This document shows, one piece after another, positions 10,699 to 21,120 of a stretch of 64,000 bases of DNA (position 1 is the stretch's first letter; each line of letters opens with the position of its first letter). Under the pieces are notes generated by a model. That model was not told the DNA's origin and did no database searches. It saw nothing but the letters and a program-made list of their open reading frames with translations. The translations under genes were made by a program, and so were the position numbers. Origin of the DNA: Oegoconia quadripuncta (lineage: Eukaryota; Arthropoda; Insecta; Lepidoptera; Autostichidae); assembly GCA_949316235.1 (NCBI GenBank), contig OX438744.1, forward strand, positions 26,275,578-26,339,577, written 5' to 3'.

Positions 10699-10977
10699 TT
10701 ATCCCACAAACCGCGCTCGAGACTGAGATGGCCACAAGCTAACGCTTGAGAATCTATTGCATATTAAAACAGTATCAAAAAAGTTCATCTCTTCATCAAT
10801 TACGTGATCATCCATTACTCCACCGACAAGAGCATGTTCTTAAATTGAAAACGAAGGTTTACGAGTTGTTTCAACTATCTACTGATTCGACAATAATAAA
10901 AATGTAAACACTCCCCGTTTTTGAAGTAGTAGATATACTTGCAGATGTCTAAATGATATCATCTAGATAACTGCAAG
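10699..10977. other. Relic of the TIR element interior, then unassigned
   Basis: 10717-10782 matches the interior of the TIR element at 50077-50640 ('cgcttgagaatctattgcat', 'attaaaacagtatcaaaaaa'). The palindrome-bearing word 'ccaccgacaagagcatg' at about 10819 also recurs elsewhere. No gene. Confidence 0.5.
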
Positions 10978-11180
10978 TATGGACATAAACCGCTCGGCAA
11001 TATCAAGTCCATTATTTTCTTTGTCGAATCATAAATTGTAAACCACTTATTTAAAAAGAGCAACCCCCTGAGTTTCTAGCTCGTTCTTCTCTGGGGAGTC
11101 TGCTTTGTGAATGACATAATTGTATGTTATGACGTTTTCATGTGTTATTTTTATAACTTACGAAATAAAACTTTTTTATA
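10978..11180 (+). mobile_element. LINE-T1 3' end
   Basis: Shares 'tatggacataaaccgctcgg', 'aaagagcaaccccctgagtt' and 'ctctggggagtctgctttgt'. 5'-truncated 3' UTR. 11181-11667 has a 104-codon open frame without recognisable features; I do not call it. Confidence 0.75.
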
Positions 11181-11667
11181 TTATGCATAGCGAAAAGACT
11201 CAAATCTATTTTCTTAATCGCTCGTATGTCATGCGGTTCCCTAACTACAAAGCCTTCAGCGCTACTTCCGGTGCACCTTCGGCCCGCTTGTATCGCATCA
11301 TATTTGTACATGTTTTGTCTATTAGGATATCAACATTGTTACTCGTAGAATTGCGGAATATGAACACAGCTGTATCGTTTTACGGCGGTAGAAGATCTGT
11401 GATTGGTAAATTTAAACTCTCATATAAGGCGTGAACATGCTTGTGCATAAAACGGTGGAAGATTCATAATTAGTAAATTAAAGAATAAGGATCGTTTATT
11501 TGACCTAGCTTTGAAAAAAAAAGGAATGAAAGTTAATGTGAGTGAAACGAAAGTTATGATATTTGAGAGCGATGAATGTATGACGGATTGTCGTATTTTG
11601 ACAGATACATTGTAAAATTGGATAATTGGTTTTTAACTAATTGATTTGTAAAAAATAGGTTTGTAAA

Positions 11668-11868
11668 AAAGAGCGTCGGTGGCTCAGCGGTTCCATTCCC
11701 AGGCAGGCCATGTACCAATGAGTTTTTTAATTTAATTTAATTTAATTACTTATGTGCATTTATCCGGCTGCTCTTAAAACGGACAATGGCCCAAACTCCC
11801 TCATATTATGAGGGAAGGCCTATATTCCTGCAATAGGATGATTACGGGCTGATGATGATGAGGTTCAA
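11668..11868 (+). mobile_element. SINE-D with internal deletion
   Basis: Head 'gcgtcggtggctcagcggtt', middle 'tgtgcatttatccggctgct', end 'gagggaaggcctatattcct' and a (GAT)n tail. Part of the head around the B box is deleted. Confidence 0.75.
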
Positions 11869-12471
11869 AGTACTTATCTTCTTCTTGTAAATTTTTAGTT
11901 GTCGCTTTTTTGGGAGGCCTGTAGTATTTATGACAATTAAAGCAATGTTAGGTCAAAATTAGTTCAACAACTTAAAGTAGGCATTTGATTTCTTGCAAAC
12001 CACGCGACGCCGTCGTCTACAAAATGCAAACGGCGCTCCACTTTCCAGTTATCGTCTAAAGATTACGTCTTTTACATAGCCATTTAACGATTTACGTTAT
12101 TTCTAGGTTTCCAGGTATTAGTTGATATTAAACTGAATATTTGTGCTGTAAGTAATTGCTAGAGCTAAGATATATTGCGTGTACATTTGTTAGCTATGAG
12201 ATATAACTTTACTATTTACTTAGTATACGAACATTAGTTTAAGTTTGTGCTGGTAATGTGGACCTGTCAAACTTTGATCATAGTGTGTTCTGTTTGGTGT
12301 GCGGTGCAAATGGAGGTAAAGATAGTGAAATGAAAGAAATCGTCATTCGTAACGATAAGAATCGCTTGGGTTTCAAAAAACTTAATGATTAATGCAATCA
12401 ACGAGGAAGTAGAATATACATTAAGGGAGTTTATAGATAAGTAGAGGGATGTAGTTAATATACTTGTAACG
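11869..12471. other. Unassigned stretch
   Basis: No gene, RNA or repeat recognised. Confidence 0.35.
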
Positions 12472-13115
12472 GTGCCACCTCCATTGATGTCTTCGCTCGC
12501 CTCCTTTCAATTCCTTTTTTTTCGTCATTATTTCAAATGGATTTTGATTCAAACTCTGGCTATTCTTTTCCCAGTTCTAACACGTTCTTTACTCAATTCA
12601 CGGTCAGTGCAATGTTTTACCAGTACCAGTTTTGATGGATTTCTACTAAACCCTTAGGGTATGTACTTTTCTAATACCATAATCTACCCCTTACTCACCT
12701 ATCACCACCATCTTCATCTTTACAATAGCGAATATTTTGTAAAAAGTGTGTTCTAAGTACTATTTAAAATCGCGAATCATAACCGATAATAAAATATTAA
12801 GTGGTTTTGGATACTTATTCGATTCGACCCATAACTTCTTGAAAATATTCATTGTCATCATCGTGACGTTCCTGCCTGTGTAAGGAAGGCCTGTAGCGCG
12901 ACGCACTGAACGTTCGTACTGAGACATTCGAATCTTCATAATGCGAATAGCCAAGCTGGCGTCATTCTTTGGTGAATCCTACAACGTTAAGATCTTCAAG
13001 AGAAGGGTGAATAGGCATCTGCTGGAATCGCGTGCTTCATCGGCCACCACATCGTCACTTTCCATTCTGAGATTGTGGTCAAACGCGAATCCAGTTAACC
13101 ATAATAAGAATACGA
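12472..13115 (+). repeat. Dispersed repeat with LINE C-terminal coding scrap
   Basis: Homologous, in opposite orientation, to 31985-32738 (shared 'ccagttttgatggatttcta', 'atgcgaatagccaagctgg', 'aatcataaccgataataaa'). Its end encodes 'ESYNVKIFKRRVNRHLLESR', the C-terminal signature of the LINE relics at 14805-15245 and 53905-54085. So it is the 3' part of a decayed non-LTR element. Confidence 0.7.
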
Positions 13116-13361
13116 TTGACAAGTACCCCAAAAATAAATTTTATCGATCAAATCATATAATGTATTCATAATACACAGGTGGATAACAATAGTGATGTTA
13201 CTGGCAGAATAAGTATGTACTAGAACTATTAAACTAATACACATAAAAGCAAAAGTTCGATCATTGGATTATTTGTCCTTCGTAACTTATATAAATCATT
13301 TTATTACTCTGTAAAGTTTTATCGACGAAGGAGTTATAGGGAAGGTCACCATATAAAGAAA

Positions 13362-13383
13362 AGCCTTGCTAATTAGCAAGGCT
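13362..13383. repeat. 22-bp perfect palindrome
   Basis: The segment centred between 13372 and 13373 reads the same on both strands (half-site agccttgctaa). No flanking element explains it. Confidence 0.8.
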
Positions 13384-13549
13384 AATTAGGCTAGGACTGC
13401 TTTTCGAAAGAATGTCAAAAAATTATCTGTTCTCTCCAAACATATATCCATAAATACTACTTGGGAATTCGTCACATTTTAGTCGGATTACTTGAAAGCT
13501 TATTATATAAAATGCATTCACCTAAGTCTTTTATAGTATTCAATCGCTG

Positions 13550-13675
13550 TCACAGAGTAGGAGCAAGATTTCAAGCGTACCGCAAGGTTCAACATTAGGA
13601 CCTATTCTGTTTCTGGTCTATATAAATGATCTCCTATTTACGGGCGAACAAACAGCATCATTAAAAATACTTTTA
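13550..13675 (+). pseudogene. Reverse transcriptase fragment (LINE)
   Basis: Plus-strand reading gives 'SVPQGSTLGPILFLVYINDL', the conserved RT block (VPQGS.LGP.LF..YINDL) that precedes the YADD motif in Jockey/CR1-type LINEs. The catalytic block itself is missing. A decayed internal piece only. 13116-13549 is otherwise unassigned. Confidence 0.8.
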
Positions 13676-13869
13676 AGAACAAGGTTTCTAGTACAAAGAC
13701 GATTTTCAGACACTCGTCTTCATGTAATGGAAAGAAGGGATACAAAACAACTAGCCCAAATTCGAATATCTTGCAATTTGACATCAAGGAGTTCCGATCC
13801 CTACGGCCGGCTCCATCATCAGATCAGCACCATAGTACCATAATATTGTATTATCTCCGAACTTACATA

Positions 13870-13978
13870 AATATGCCATATTTCAGGTCCACCAGCAAGT
13901 GGTTGAAAAATGATTTGGAAATTTTGAAACGGAGGTTACATACGAATAGTGTAAGGTAAATAAAAGTTTGTAAAAATA
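13870..13978 (+). repeat. Short repeat ending in AATAAA
   Basis: Shares 'gcaagtggttgaaaaatg', a second block 'gaaattttg', and a terminal 'taaataaaagtttgtaaa' with 18585-18682. Each copy is preceded by 'atatttcag', so the repeated unit looks like an acceptor plus last-exon-like end. Origin unknown. 13979-14569 is unassigned. Confidence 0.5.
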
Positions 13979-14569
13979 ATAAACATTACATAAATTAACA
14001 ATATTAAATGCGCTGTTCCTGCCGATGTCAATAATGCAAATTCTATACCTGCAAGTAGTAATTAATTGGATTGAGATAAAAAGCGAATCTTTTCGTTTGA
14101 AACATAAAAATAATAAATAATGCTGTTATTAGGAAATGTAACTTGTTTGGTAATTGTTTCTTGCCTTAGAAAATGGTATATCTGGAGTCTGCAGTTTATG
14201 AGCATGTCTCTTAAATATTTCAAATGTTCCGCTTGCCCAATTGCATGGATATGAAATTACACGATGTGGGCGCTCTGAGCGTTCCGGCCGCTGGGAAATA
14301 ACGCGGATAAAATATCACCGGTGCATAATTAAAACGACAAATGGCTTCCATTATTAATGTTGTGCTGCGAAGGTAACGTGACTGTTGACCTACATCACGT
14401 TCCTTGCTTCAACCGTCATGTAACAAATTGGAACCAATGATCGGAATAATTGAATGTTCTTTATATCGTACGATTGTTAATAATTCTCGTTGGGTTTCTG
14501 TTATATCATTTGAAGACCTTCCTATTAATAGATAGAAGCTAGGTTCGAGTATGACGCAACGTGGTCGTT

Positions 14570-14765
14570 CACTATGGGCCTCATAAGAAAGCTCAAGGTT
14601 ACCCAAAGGGCAATGGAGAGAGCAACGCTCGGAGAAATGAGGAGATCCGCAGGGGAACCAAGGTGACCGATATAGCCCGAAGAATTGCCAAACTTAAGTG
14701 CCAGTGGGCTGGGTACATTGCTCGTGAAAAGGTTCTCAAGTGGCGACCACGCACCGAAGGACCAA
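14570..14765 (+). pseudogene. RTE-like LINE C-terminal relic
   Basis: One frame reads 'GLIRKLKVTQRAMERATLG'; after a frameshift near 14630 the next reads 'NEEIRRGTKVTDIARRIAKL', 'KCQWAGYIAR' and 'KVLKWRPRTEG'. This order (VTQRAMERAMLG, NEEIRRRT.VTDIA, KWQWAGHIAR, W.PR) is the C-terminal part of RTE-type LINE proteins. Frameshifted and truncated. Confidence 0.85.
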
Positions 14766-14804
14766 TCGTGGGTAGTTTACATAAAAAAAACTAGCGAAAC
14801 AATT

Positions 14805-15245
14805 TCTGGCTTTCATTGAACTCATGGAAAGTGACCATGTGGCCGAAAATGAAGCACGCAATCTCAGTAGATGCCTTTTCACCCTACTCTTGAAGATTCC
14901 AAGGTTGTAAGATTCAGGAAAGACTGACGCCGGAAGGGAGTTCCATGCCTTGGCTGTTCGTATTATGAATGAAGAGTCGAACCACTTAGTGCGAATGTTG
15001 TTAATTACATACAGGTGGAATCCCTCCACACGCCTAGTAGTCCGAAGATAAAATGGCGATGTGGAATAACATTGTGTAATTCCAACGCACACTCACCGAA
15101 GTGCATCCTGTAAAAGACTGAGAGACAGGCGACCTTGCGACGGTGTTCGAGGCTCTGCAATTTAGTTTAGCAGTGACCGAATGGTCACCAATGAGTTTTT
15201 TGGTACGTCGTTCCACAGAATCGAGTGCAGCCAGCTGGTACTTGG
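14805..15245 (-). pseudogene. LINE ORF2 C-terminal relic
   Basis: Minus-strand frames give 'QLAALDSVERRTKKLIGDHS', then 'EGFHLYVINNIRTKWFDSSF' and 'AKAWNSLPASVFPESYNLGI' plus 'FKSRVKRHLL'. The '(L)DS.QRRA..L.GD ... LWNSLPA.VFP..Y....FK..V.R.L' pattern is the conserved end of Jockey/R1-like LINE ORF2 proteins, beyond the RT domain. Several frameshifts; non-functional. Confidence 0.8.
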
Positions 15246-15914
15246 CTGAATTAATTAATAATGAATTACTTGGTTTAATGCAAGAATACTTAAATTTATA
15301 CCCTGTCAACTAGCTATAACATTGTGAAACGCAATAAAGAATATCTAGCAAATTGATTTAAATTCAAAAACGTTCATCATCCATCATACCTTTTATTATA
15401 CGTCACCAAAATACTTTTAACGTTAAAATAAACACCGATATGTTACCGTCAAAGTGTCCATTTCTGTTACAAGGAAAAAGGGTAGGTATTGGGAATATTT
15501 CAGAATTACTTTGACAGAACCCATCTTTTGTGGTTGGGACATGTACTGAATTTTAAACAGATTGGACGGGATATTGGACATAATGTTATGTTACATTTAT
15601 GATTGCCTGGTATCTTTATTCTTTTTAGGGTGCTGTAACTAAACAGCAAAAACGGAGCCCTTTTAATAAGGTGTTGACCACCATGTTAAGATGTTTTATT
15701 ACGTCCAGTAGCGCCCTCATGGGATAAATTAAGATTTATAATTAGCTTTTAGTCTTCTCGAGTGCATTTGAAAGCAATATTTTTGATTTAGGCTATATTT
15801 AAAAACAATTCTAAGAGCCAGGCCACACCAGCGATGAGGCGTCACAGCGTCGTTAATGTACGTAGTTCAATGCCGTTCGCGATGGTTTCACCGACGTTAG
15901 TGAGCGACTTCACA
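15246..15914. other. Unassigned stretch
   Basis: No gene or repeat recognised. Confidence 0.35.
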
Positions 15915-16061
15915 TCGTAATGAAAGAGTTATACGATGCAAATGTGGATGGTAATGTTGGTAAGGGAAAACCGAATCGAACGTACCATGATCAAATTGCG
16001 GACGTTTTAAGAAAAGCCAAGTCAATAGTACTCTTAACTGACGAGCAAGTATGAACAACCT
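15915..16061 (+). pseudogene. RTE-like LINE C-terminus, part 1 (5' of mariner)
   Basis: Reads 'MKELYDANVDGNVGKGKPNR' then 'TYHDQIADVLRKAKS'. The 'NVEG..GKG.PRRTY.DQI..VL.K.K' pattern is the end of a lepidopteran RTE-like LINE protein. A frameshift lies near 16040. The reading continues after the mariner at 17366, see that entry. Confidence 0.8.
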
Positions 16062-16063
16062 TA

Positions 16064-16090
16064 CCAGGCCACTCAGAAAATTTTGCGAAA
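16064..16090 (+). repeat. Mariner left terminal inverted repeat
   Basis: 27 bp; the inner 19 bp, 'actcagaaaattttgcgaa' (16071-16089), match the right TIR perfectly. The outer eight bases (ccaggcc plus a) differ slightly from the right end. Confidence 0.95.
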
Positions 16091-16236
16091 AAAAGTTTTT
16101 ATGAATGAGAGACTGGCCAGTTAAAATCTATTTTAAAAATATGATTATTTATAACTAAAAATAGGCACATTCCAATTTCAAATTTTCCCTCCACATTTTT
16201 TGCAAGCTAATTTAAATTATCGTGTCTCAGTGAAAA

Positions 16237-17301
16237 ATGGATCTGCACCGGGAACATTATCGCGCTATGATTTTATACGATTTCAAGTGCCGCCTGAAAC
16301 CGGAAGAATCGTACGAAAGACTTCAAATGGCATTCATGGATGAATGCCCTTCTAAGGCAACCGTGTATCGTTGGTATAATGAATTTAGGCGCGGTCGACT
16401 AACTTTGGGGGATGAAGAAATAAGTGGTCGCCCTTCGACGGCTGTTAGGGAAGAAAACGTGTTAGCAGTGAAAAATTTAATCCAAGACAATAGGCGAGTA
16501 ACATACCAAGAGATTCAGCACATTATGCAGATTGGATCGGGAAGCCTTCACAAGATTCTGCACATGCATCTTCGCGTGAGGAGGATAGTTTCACGCTGGG
16601 TGCCGCACAACCTCACCGATGCTCAGAAACAGGCCCGGGTGGAATGGTGCCGTGATATGCTTAACAAATTTGAAGTAGGTTCGTCTCGGCGTGTTTATGA
16701 CATCATTACAGGTGACGAGTCCTGGATATATCAATACGATCCAGAAACGAAGCGCCAGTCGACAGTTTGGGTGTTTCAAAACGAAGCAACGCCCACCAAA
16801 GTGAAGCGATCTAGAAGCGGGGGGAAAATTTTGATCGCGAGCTTTTTCAATTTGACTGGCTACTTGGTGTCAATTTATTTACATAACCAAAGAAGCATCA
16901 ACGCCGAATGGTATATTAATAAATGCTTGCCAGAAGTTTTCTCTGTTGTGAGCAACAAGCGACCAAACACAGGGCTCCGTGGGCTACTGCTCCACCGTGA
17001 CAACGCGCCCGCGCACACCGCGCTCAAAACGAAGGACTTCCTGGACAGCACGCCGGTCAAACTCCTAGGTCACCCTCCTTACAGCCCGAACCTAGCACCG
17101 TGTGACTTCTTTTTATTCCCAAAAATAAAAAATCAGCTCAAAGGGATACAATTTTCATCGCCGGAAGATGCGCTGTCAGCGTTCGAGCAGGCCGTAAACG
17201 AGGTGTCTGCGGCGGACTGGAAAAAGTGTTTCGAAAATTGGTTCAGACGCATAAAACTTTATAATATAGATGCTAGTGGAGAGTACTTTGAAAAGATTTA
17301 A
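16237..17301 (+). CDS. Mariner transposase (intact)
   Basis: 354 residues, the usual mariner length. It catalyses cut-and-paste movement of its own element in the nucleus by binding the TIRs and cutting at TA sites. The N-terminal third is the paired-like helix-turn-helix DNA-binding region (about residues 5-115, with 'ATVYRWYNEFRRGR' at 41-54). The linker motif is 'WVPHNL' at 121-126 (family WVPHEL). The catalytic triad is D160 (TGDESW), D255 (HRDNAPAH) and D290 (LAPCDFF), with 34 residues between the last two, so DD34D. The 'YSPNLAP' at 282-288 has N where YSPDLAP is usual. The ATG at 16237 follows a 146-bp leader after the left TIR. No frameshift or stop is seen. Subfamily not assigned. 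Confidence 0.96.
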   Translation: MDLHREHYRAMILYDFKCRLKPEESYERLQMAFMDECPSKATVYRWYNEFRRGRLTLGDEEISGRPSTAVREENVLAVKNLIQDNRRVTYQEIQHIMQIGSGSLHKILHMHLRVRRIVSRWVPHNLTDAQKQARVEWCRDMLNKFEVGSSRRVYDIITGDESWIYQYDPETKRQSTVWVFQNEATPTKVKRSRSGGKILIASFFNLTGYLVSIYLHNQRSINAEWYINKCLPEVFSVVSNKRPNTGLRGLLLHRDNAPAHTALKTKDFLDSTPVKLLGHPPYSPNLAPCDFFLFPKIKNQLKGIQFSSPEDALSAFEQAVNEVSAADWKKCFENWFRRIKLYNIDASGEYFEKI

Positions 17302-17337
17302 TAAAAATATATTTGCCCATAGAACAATTTTTTTCTG

Positions 17338-17365
17338 TTTCGCAAAATTTTCTGAGTGTCCCACG
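17338..17365 (-). repeat. Mariner right terminal inverted repeat
   Basis: 28 bp, reverse complement of the left TIR over the inner 19 bp; outermost bases on this strand read 'cgtgggac'. Followed by the TA duplication. Confidence 0.95.
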
Positions 17366-17442
17366 TATGAGAGTGAATGAAGCAAAAGAGGTGTGTCAGG
17401 ATCGTAGCAAGTGGATGTCTGTGGTCTCTGCCTACCGCTAAA
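17366..17442 (+). pseudogene. RTE-like LINE C-terminus, part 2 (3' of mariner)
   Basis: Reads 'MRVNEAKEVCQDRSKWMSVV' then 'SAYR' and a stop. This is the last segment of the LINE protein whose earlier part lies at 15915-16061 (family pattern NL.NV.EAK.VC.DRS.WR.VVSAY). A second copy lies at 37290-37375. Confidence 0.85.
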
Positions 17443-17993
17443 CAGGCGTGACTTTATGTATGTATGTACAGTCAGCTGCAGAAAAACCAGCACTTACGGT
17501 CTTTATGTGAATCCCTATTCCTATCCCTAGGTCTGGTTTCTCTGCAGCAGTATTTATCGCGAAATAGACCTCCTCTTTTTGGAAGTTGATTAAAAAGTTG
17601 CATATGTTATTCTCTTAACTTTGGCTTGTAAGGCGGACAGACACACTTTCACATTTAAATAATAAGTATGACGCAATATCAATGTTTTGGAATTTCTCAA
17701 CAATGTTCAAGGCCAAAACACTGAAGTCCTCCAAACTTTACAAATTGTGAATACCCTAATCCGAGGGGTTTAAAGATAATCTCCAAAACTTTAAACTGGG
17801 TACACATTTCTAAGGCCACACCTGGAAAAGGTTTTAAAAAGGTTAAAAACGTTTTTAGGAAAATTTAAATTTCCAAGCGATTTGTAGCTGCATTTTTAGT
17901 ACGTGCCTGCTTTTAGCAGCTTTTAAACCTTAAGTGATGCTGGTTGGTAGGAAATCTAATAAAGGTCGACCAGGTAACCGTATATATTAGAAA
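17443..17993. other. Unassigned stretch
   Basis: No gene, RNA or repeat recognised. Confidence 0.35.
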
Positions 17994-18051
17994 CTTGAAT
18001 ATATTACAGCAGTATGACGCTGGAGACCTTAGTAATCTACTTAAGCAAGGA
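17994..18051 (+). repeat. Direct repeat flanking a SINE-A (left copy)
   Basis: About 60 bp ('atattacagcagtatgacgc', 'tggagacctt', 'ttaagcaagg', 'atagtat') recurs at 18429-18493 with roughly 80% identity by eye. The two copies bracket the SINE-A. Too long and too diverged for a target duplication, so probably an older local duplication. Confidence 0.6.
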
Positions 18052-18118
18052 AATAGTATCAATGAATGTAGATTAGATTTCAGCTCAATCACATACTAAC
18101 AAGTTTCATTTTATTCAC

Positions 18119-18426
18119 AACTGGTTAGCACTTGACGTCAATCACACCTGATGTTAAGTGAAGATAAGGCTGAAGGTGGAAGCGTACTGACCCGGAAACC
18201 GAAATATTTGGTGAACTGCCTAACTTATCTCTGACAACCGCAACACAACAATGCTATTAACATTGCTATTTGGCGGCAGACTTAGATAAGATAGTGATAG
18301 CTAGCCAGATGGACATTTAAAATGCCCTACGAAAAACGACTACTAACAATGTACCCCGCTTGGGATCGAACCCGCGACCTCCGATTCGTAAACCCTATGT
18401 TATTCATATAGAACCATGGAGGCGGT
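18119..18426 (-). mobile_element. SINE-A, near full length
   Basis: Reverse copy from 'caactggttagcacttgacg' to the head 'accatggaggcggt', with box B 'gggatcgaacccg'. The 3' poly(A) is lost. Confidence 0.9.
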
Positions 18427-18506
18427 AAACATGAATTTATTACAGTAGTATGAGGCTGGAGACCTTTGTTACCGACATTAAGCAAGTTGATAGTATATTC
18501 TTTTTA

Positions 18507-18577
18507 ATGCGCAACGGGTTCGTACTTGACCTCAATCAATCAATCAATTGAAATCAATCAATGAATCAATCAATGTA
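18507..18577 (-). mobile_element. SINE-A tail fragment running into (ATCA)n
   Basis: 'atgcgcaacgggttcgtact' plus 'tgacctcaatcaat' is the SINE-A 3' end in reverse. It runs directly into a tetranucleotide (ATCA) array at 18535-18577, apparently expanded from the SINE word 'tcaatcac'. Confidence 0.7.
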
Positions 18578-18584
18578 TACTGCT

Positions 18585-18682
18585 ATATTTCAGATCAATC
18601 AGATACCTGCAAGTGGTTGAAAAATGGTTTGCAAATTTTGTAACGGTACTTACCATTGCAAGCTAAATAAAAGCTTGTAAAT
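18585..18682 (+). repeat. Short repeat ending in AATAAA
   Basis: Second copy of the unit at 13870-13978, again preceded by 'tatatttcag' and ending 'taaataaaagcttgtaaatg'. Confidence 0.5.
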
Positions 18683-18979
18683 GGCCATAATCTTCATAGC
18701 TTGGAAATAAAATAAGACCAGCATAATGATCGCAGCATATAGACTGTACTGTACTGTGAGGATGCGACAGGAGAGACAAATGAATAGTTCGAAAATCGAA
18801 TATAGAATGCTGTTAAATTGAATATTAATCCAAGTAACGCATTATAAGACAATATGATTACATGTTGTACATTGGTGATATACACATTACAGTACTTTCC
18901 CTTCACCAAGAATCATGAAATTTGAGTAGATGCAAGGACTCATAGGGCAAGCATAGGCAATAATAACATATTTTATGTT

Positions 18980-19156
18980 TAAAAACCATAAAAGCCGACA
19001 GCATATTTTGTATTTTGCGAACACCATATTGGATTTTTTACCATAAAATGTATCCTATGGCACTGCAGGGATCAAGACGAATCAAACGACATCTAGCACT
19101 GTGAAATCGGTCAAGCCGTTTAGGCTACAGGAGTTAACAGAAATACATACATTCGC
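18980..19156 (+). repeat. Dispersed repeat (18980/49743 pair)
   Basis: Shares with 49743-49922 the blocks 'gccgacagcatattttgtat', 'ccatattggatttt', 'ataaaatgtatcctatggca', 'atcaagacgaat', 'tgaaatcggtcaagc' and a terminal 'atacatacattcg'. Same orientation. Probably a non-autonomous element of unknown class. Confidence 0.65.
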
Positions 19157-19264
19157 AAAACATTACTATTATTCTTTGAGCAGTCGTAAAAATTACATAA
19201 CATTTCACGTAAAGAAAATATTTGTTGTGCACTAAAAGTAAAAAAAAAGAAAGAAAAGGAAAAA

Positions 19265-19296
19265 ACTCCACCGACAAGAGCAGGGCTCTTAAATTA
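19265..19296 (+). repeat. Copy of a palindromic 27-bp word
   Basis: 'ccaccgacaagagcagggct' followed by 'cttaaatt'. The same word occurs at about 10817 and 39969; see findings. Confidence 0.6.
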
Positions 19297-20272
19297 CTAA
19301 CGCTAAGACTGCATTCTCGTGATGGACAAACTATCAACACAACATTGTTTGTGCTGAACCCTCGCGGTCAAGTGTCTGGCCGAAATCACCTGGCAATTGT
19401 AATCTCGGCCCACGGGAGCCCACGAGTTGTTATTTTAAACTTAGTTTTGTTAGACTAATTTAATCGTTCTTAAGTTATACTGAAACGTCTATTGTTATGT
19501 ATTTATTATGGAGATCAATATTGTCCTCATTCATTACAAAGCAATCTATCACAAATACGTGGGTAGCATGAAACACGGCTCTCGAGTAGCCGTTACAATA
19601 TTTTATGACAGCTTGGACGTCAATATTTTAATTTGTTATTTTATTATTTCTTGTTGTTTTTTGATCACAACATTGTTGGAGTAAAATTTTCTGACATACC
19701 GTGACCTGGTTCAAGAGCAAGTAACTGTAGGACAGGTGTTAGCCGAAATAGTTTGGAATTGATAATAAAGTTTGAAATAAATGAGACTACAACTACTTTT
19801 TTTATGAATCTATTACATCCTATTTAGTTACACTTCTATCCCTTAAATATTAAGTAAAATATGGGTATTCTTAATATTACATTCCTCGATTGCCTACTTA
19901 TCAATATTTGAATGTCTGCAGTGTTTCAGTAAACAGCACTTCAATTCCGAAAGCAACTTCACCGGCATCACACAAACCAAAATCACTGGTATCTTCCAAA
20001 TCTCCATTCAGGTATCAGAACCACTTCATATTATCACAATTACATTGCAAGTATCAGAGGAAGGATGTCGTTTGGCTCGGATTGGCGCATTACGTATTCT
20101 ACGACCCGTCATAGGATGTTTGGAATACGTAATATATGATCAATACAAAACGTGACGTTTAGCGTAGATCAATGAGGGATTATTGAAAATTAGACTGATT
20201 GTTACTGTAGAAGTAATGTTATGTGGTTTTCTGCACGGAATCTAACCAATATTATAAATGCGATGAATAATA
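19297..20272. other. Unassigned stretch
   Basis: No gene or repeat recognised. Confidence 0.35.
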
Positions 20273-20611
20273 CCGCCTCCGTGGCTCAATGTAAACAACA
20301 TAGGGTTTACGAATCGGATGTCGCGGGTTCAATCCCCAGCGGGGTACATATTTAGTACTCGGTTTGGCTAACCAAACCACTAATGGTAGAGCATTTTAAA
20401 TGTCCGCCTGGCTAGCTACCATCATCGTACCTAAATCTGCCGCCAAACAGCAATGTTAAAGCATTGTTGTGTTCCGATTATCAGAGATAAGATAGCCAGT
20501 TCCTCAAATATTTGAGTTTCCGGGTCAGTACGCTTCCACCTTCGGCCTCATCTTCACTTAACATCAGGCGTGATTGAGGTCAAGTACCAACCCGTTGTGC
20601 ATAAAAAAAAA
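20273..20611 (+). mobile_element. SINE-A, full length
   Basis: Complete head, body and poly(A). Box A region 'gtggctcaatgt', box B 'ggttcaatccc' (G to A change). Ends 'cgttgtgcataaaaaaaaa'. Confidence 0.93.
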
Positions 20612-20714
20612 TCAAGAGAGGAGTCTGTGAGTTGCTACAAAGCTAAAACAGATATTATTTTCTAAGTTATAAAAATAACATGTGATCGTCATGACATACA
20701 ATTTCACCTTATGA

Positions 20715-20935
20715 AATATACAGAAATGTTACTTATGTGCATTTATCCGACTTCTCTTAAACGGTCACTTTACATCAGGTGAGATTGTAGTCAAACGCGA
20801 AACCAGTTTTTAATAAAAAAAAAAAAAAACGGTGAAGGAAAGTCCGCAACCCGCATTGGGCCAGCAGCGTAGTGGACTATGGACCATACGAGCCTATATC
20901 TCTGCAGTACGATGTTTACGGGCTGAGATGCTGAA
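20715..20935 (+). mobile_element. SINE-D fragments
   Basis: 20725-20765 carries the SINE-D middle 'tgtgcatttatccgacttct'. After an A run, 20830-20935 carries 'ccgcaacccgcattgggcca' and 'gtttacgggctgagatgctg'. 20766-20820 resembles a LINE C-terminal end ('gtgagattgtagtcaaacgc'). A mosaic rather than one clean insertion. Confidence 0.6.
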
Positions 20936-20979
20936 TAATACAAAAGCCCATAGCTACCGAACTAGGTTGCATTACAACC

Positions 20980-21052
20980 TTAGTTTTTTTTTTTTTTTAA
21001 ATGAGAGGGCGGCAAACGAGCATGCGGGTCACCTGATTGGTTTGTTGGTTGC
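20980..21052 (-). mobile_element. LINE-T3 3' end
   Basis: Poly(T) then 'atgagagggcggcaaacgag' and 'catgcgggtcacctgat' in reverse orientation; matches 25372-25495 and 51531-51715. Confidence 0.7.
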
Positions 21053-21120
21053 TCAATCACGACGTAATTAATAAACGGATTTACATGAAATTTGGTATAT
21101 ACGTAGAACGTACCCTATAT

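Larger units (their letters stand above)
16064..17365 (+). mobile_element. Complete mariner transposon
   Basis: A 1302-bp element with terminal inverted repeats and an intact transposase. It is bounded by TA at 16062-16063 and 17366-17367. Deleting the element and one TA rejoins two halves of a LINE relic, which gives independent proof of the boundaries. Length and layout match full-size mariners (about 1.3 kb). Nothing visible prevents mobility, although outer TIR bases differ between ends. Confidence 0.96.

Noticed and set aside
17994..18493. 60-bp direct repeats read as a target duplication of the SINE-A
   Set aside because: Too long and too diverged for a target-site duplication; better explained by an older duplication.
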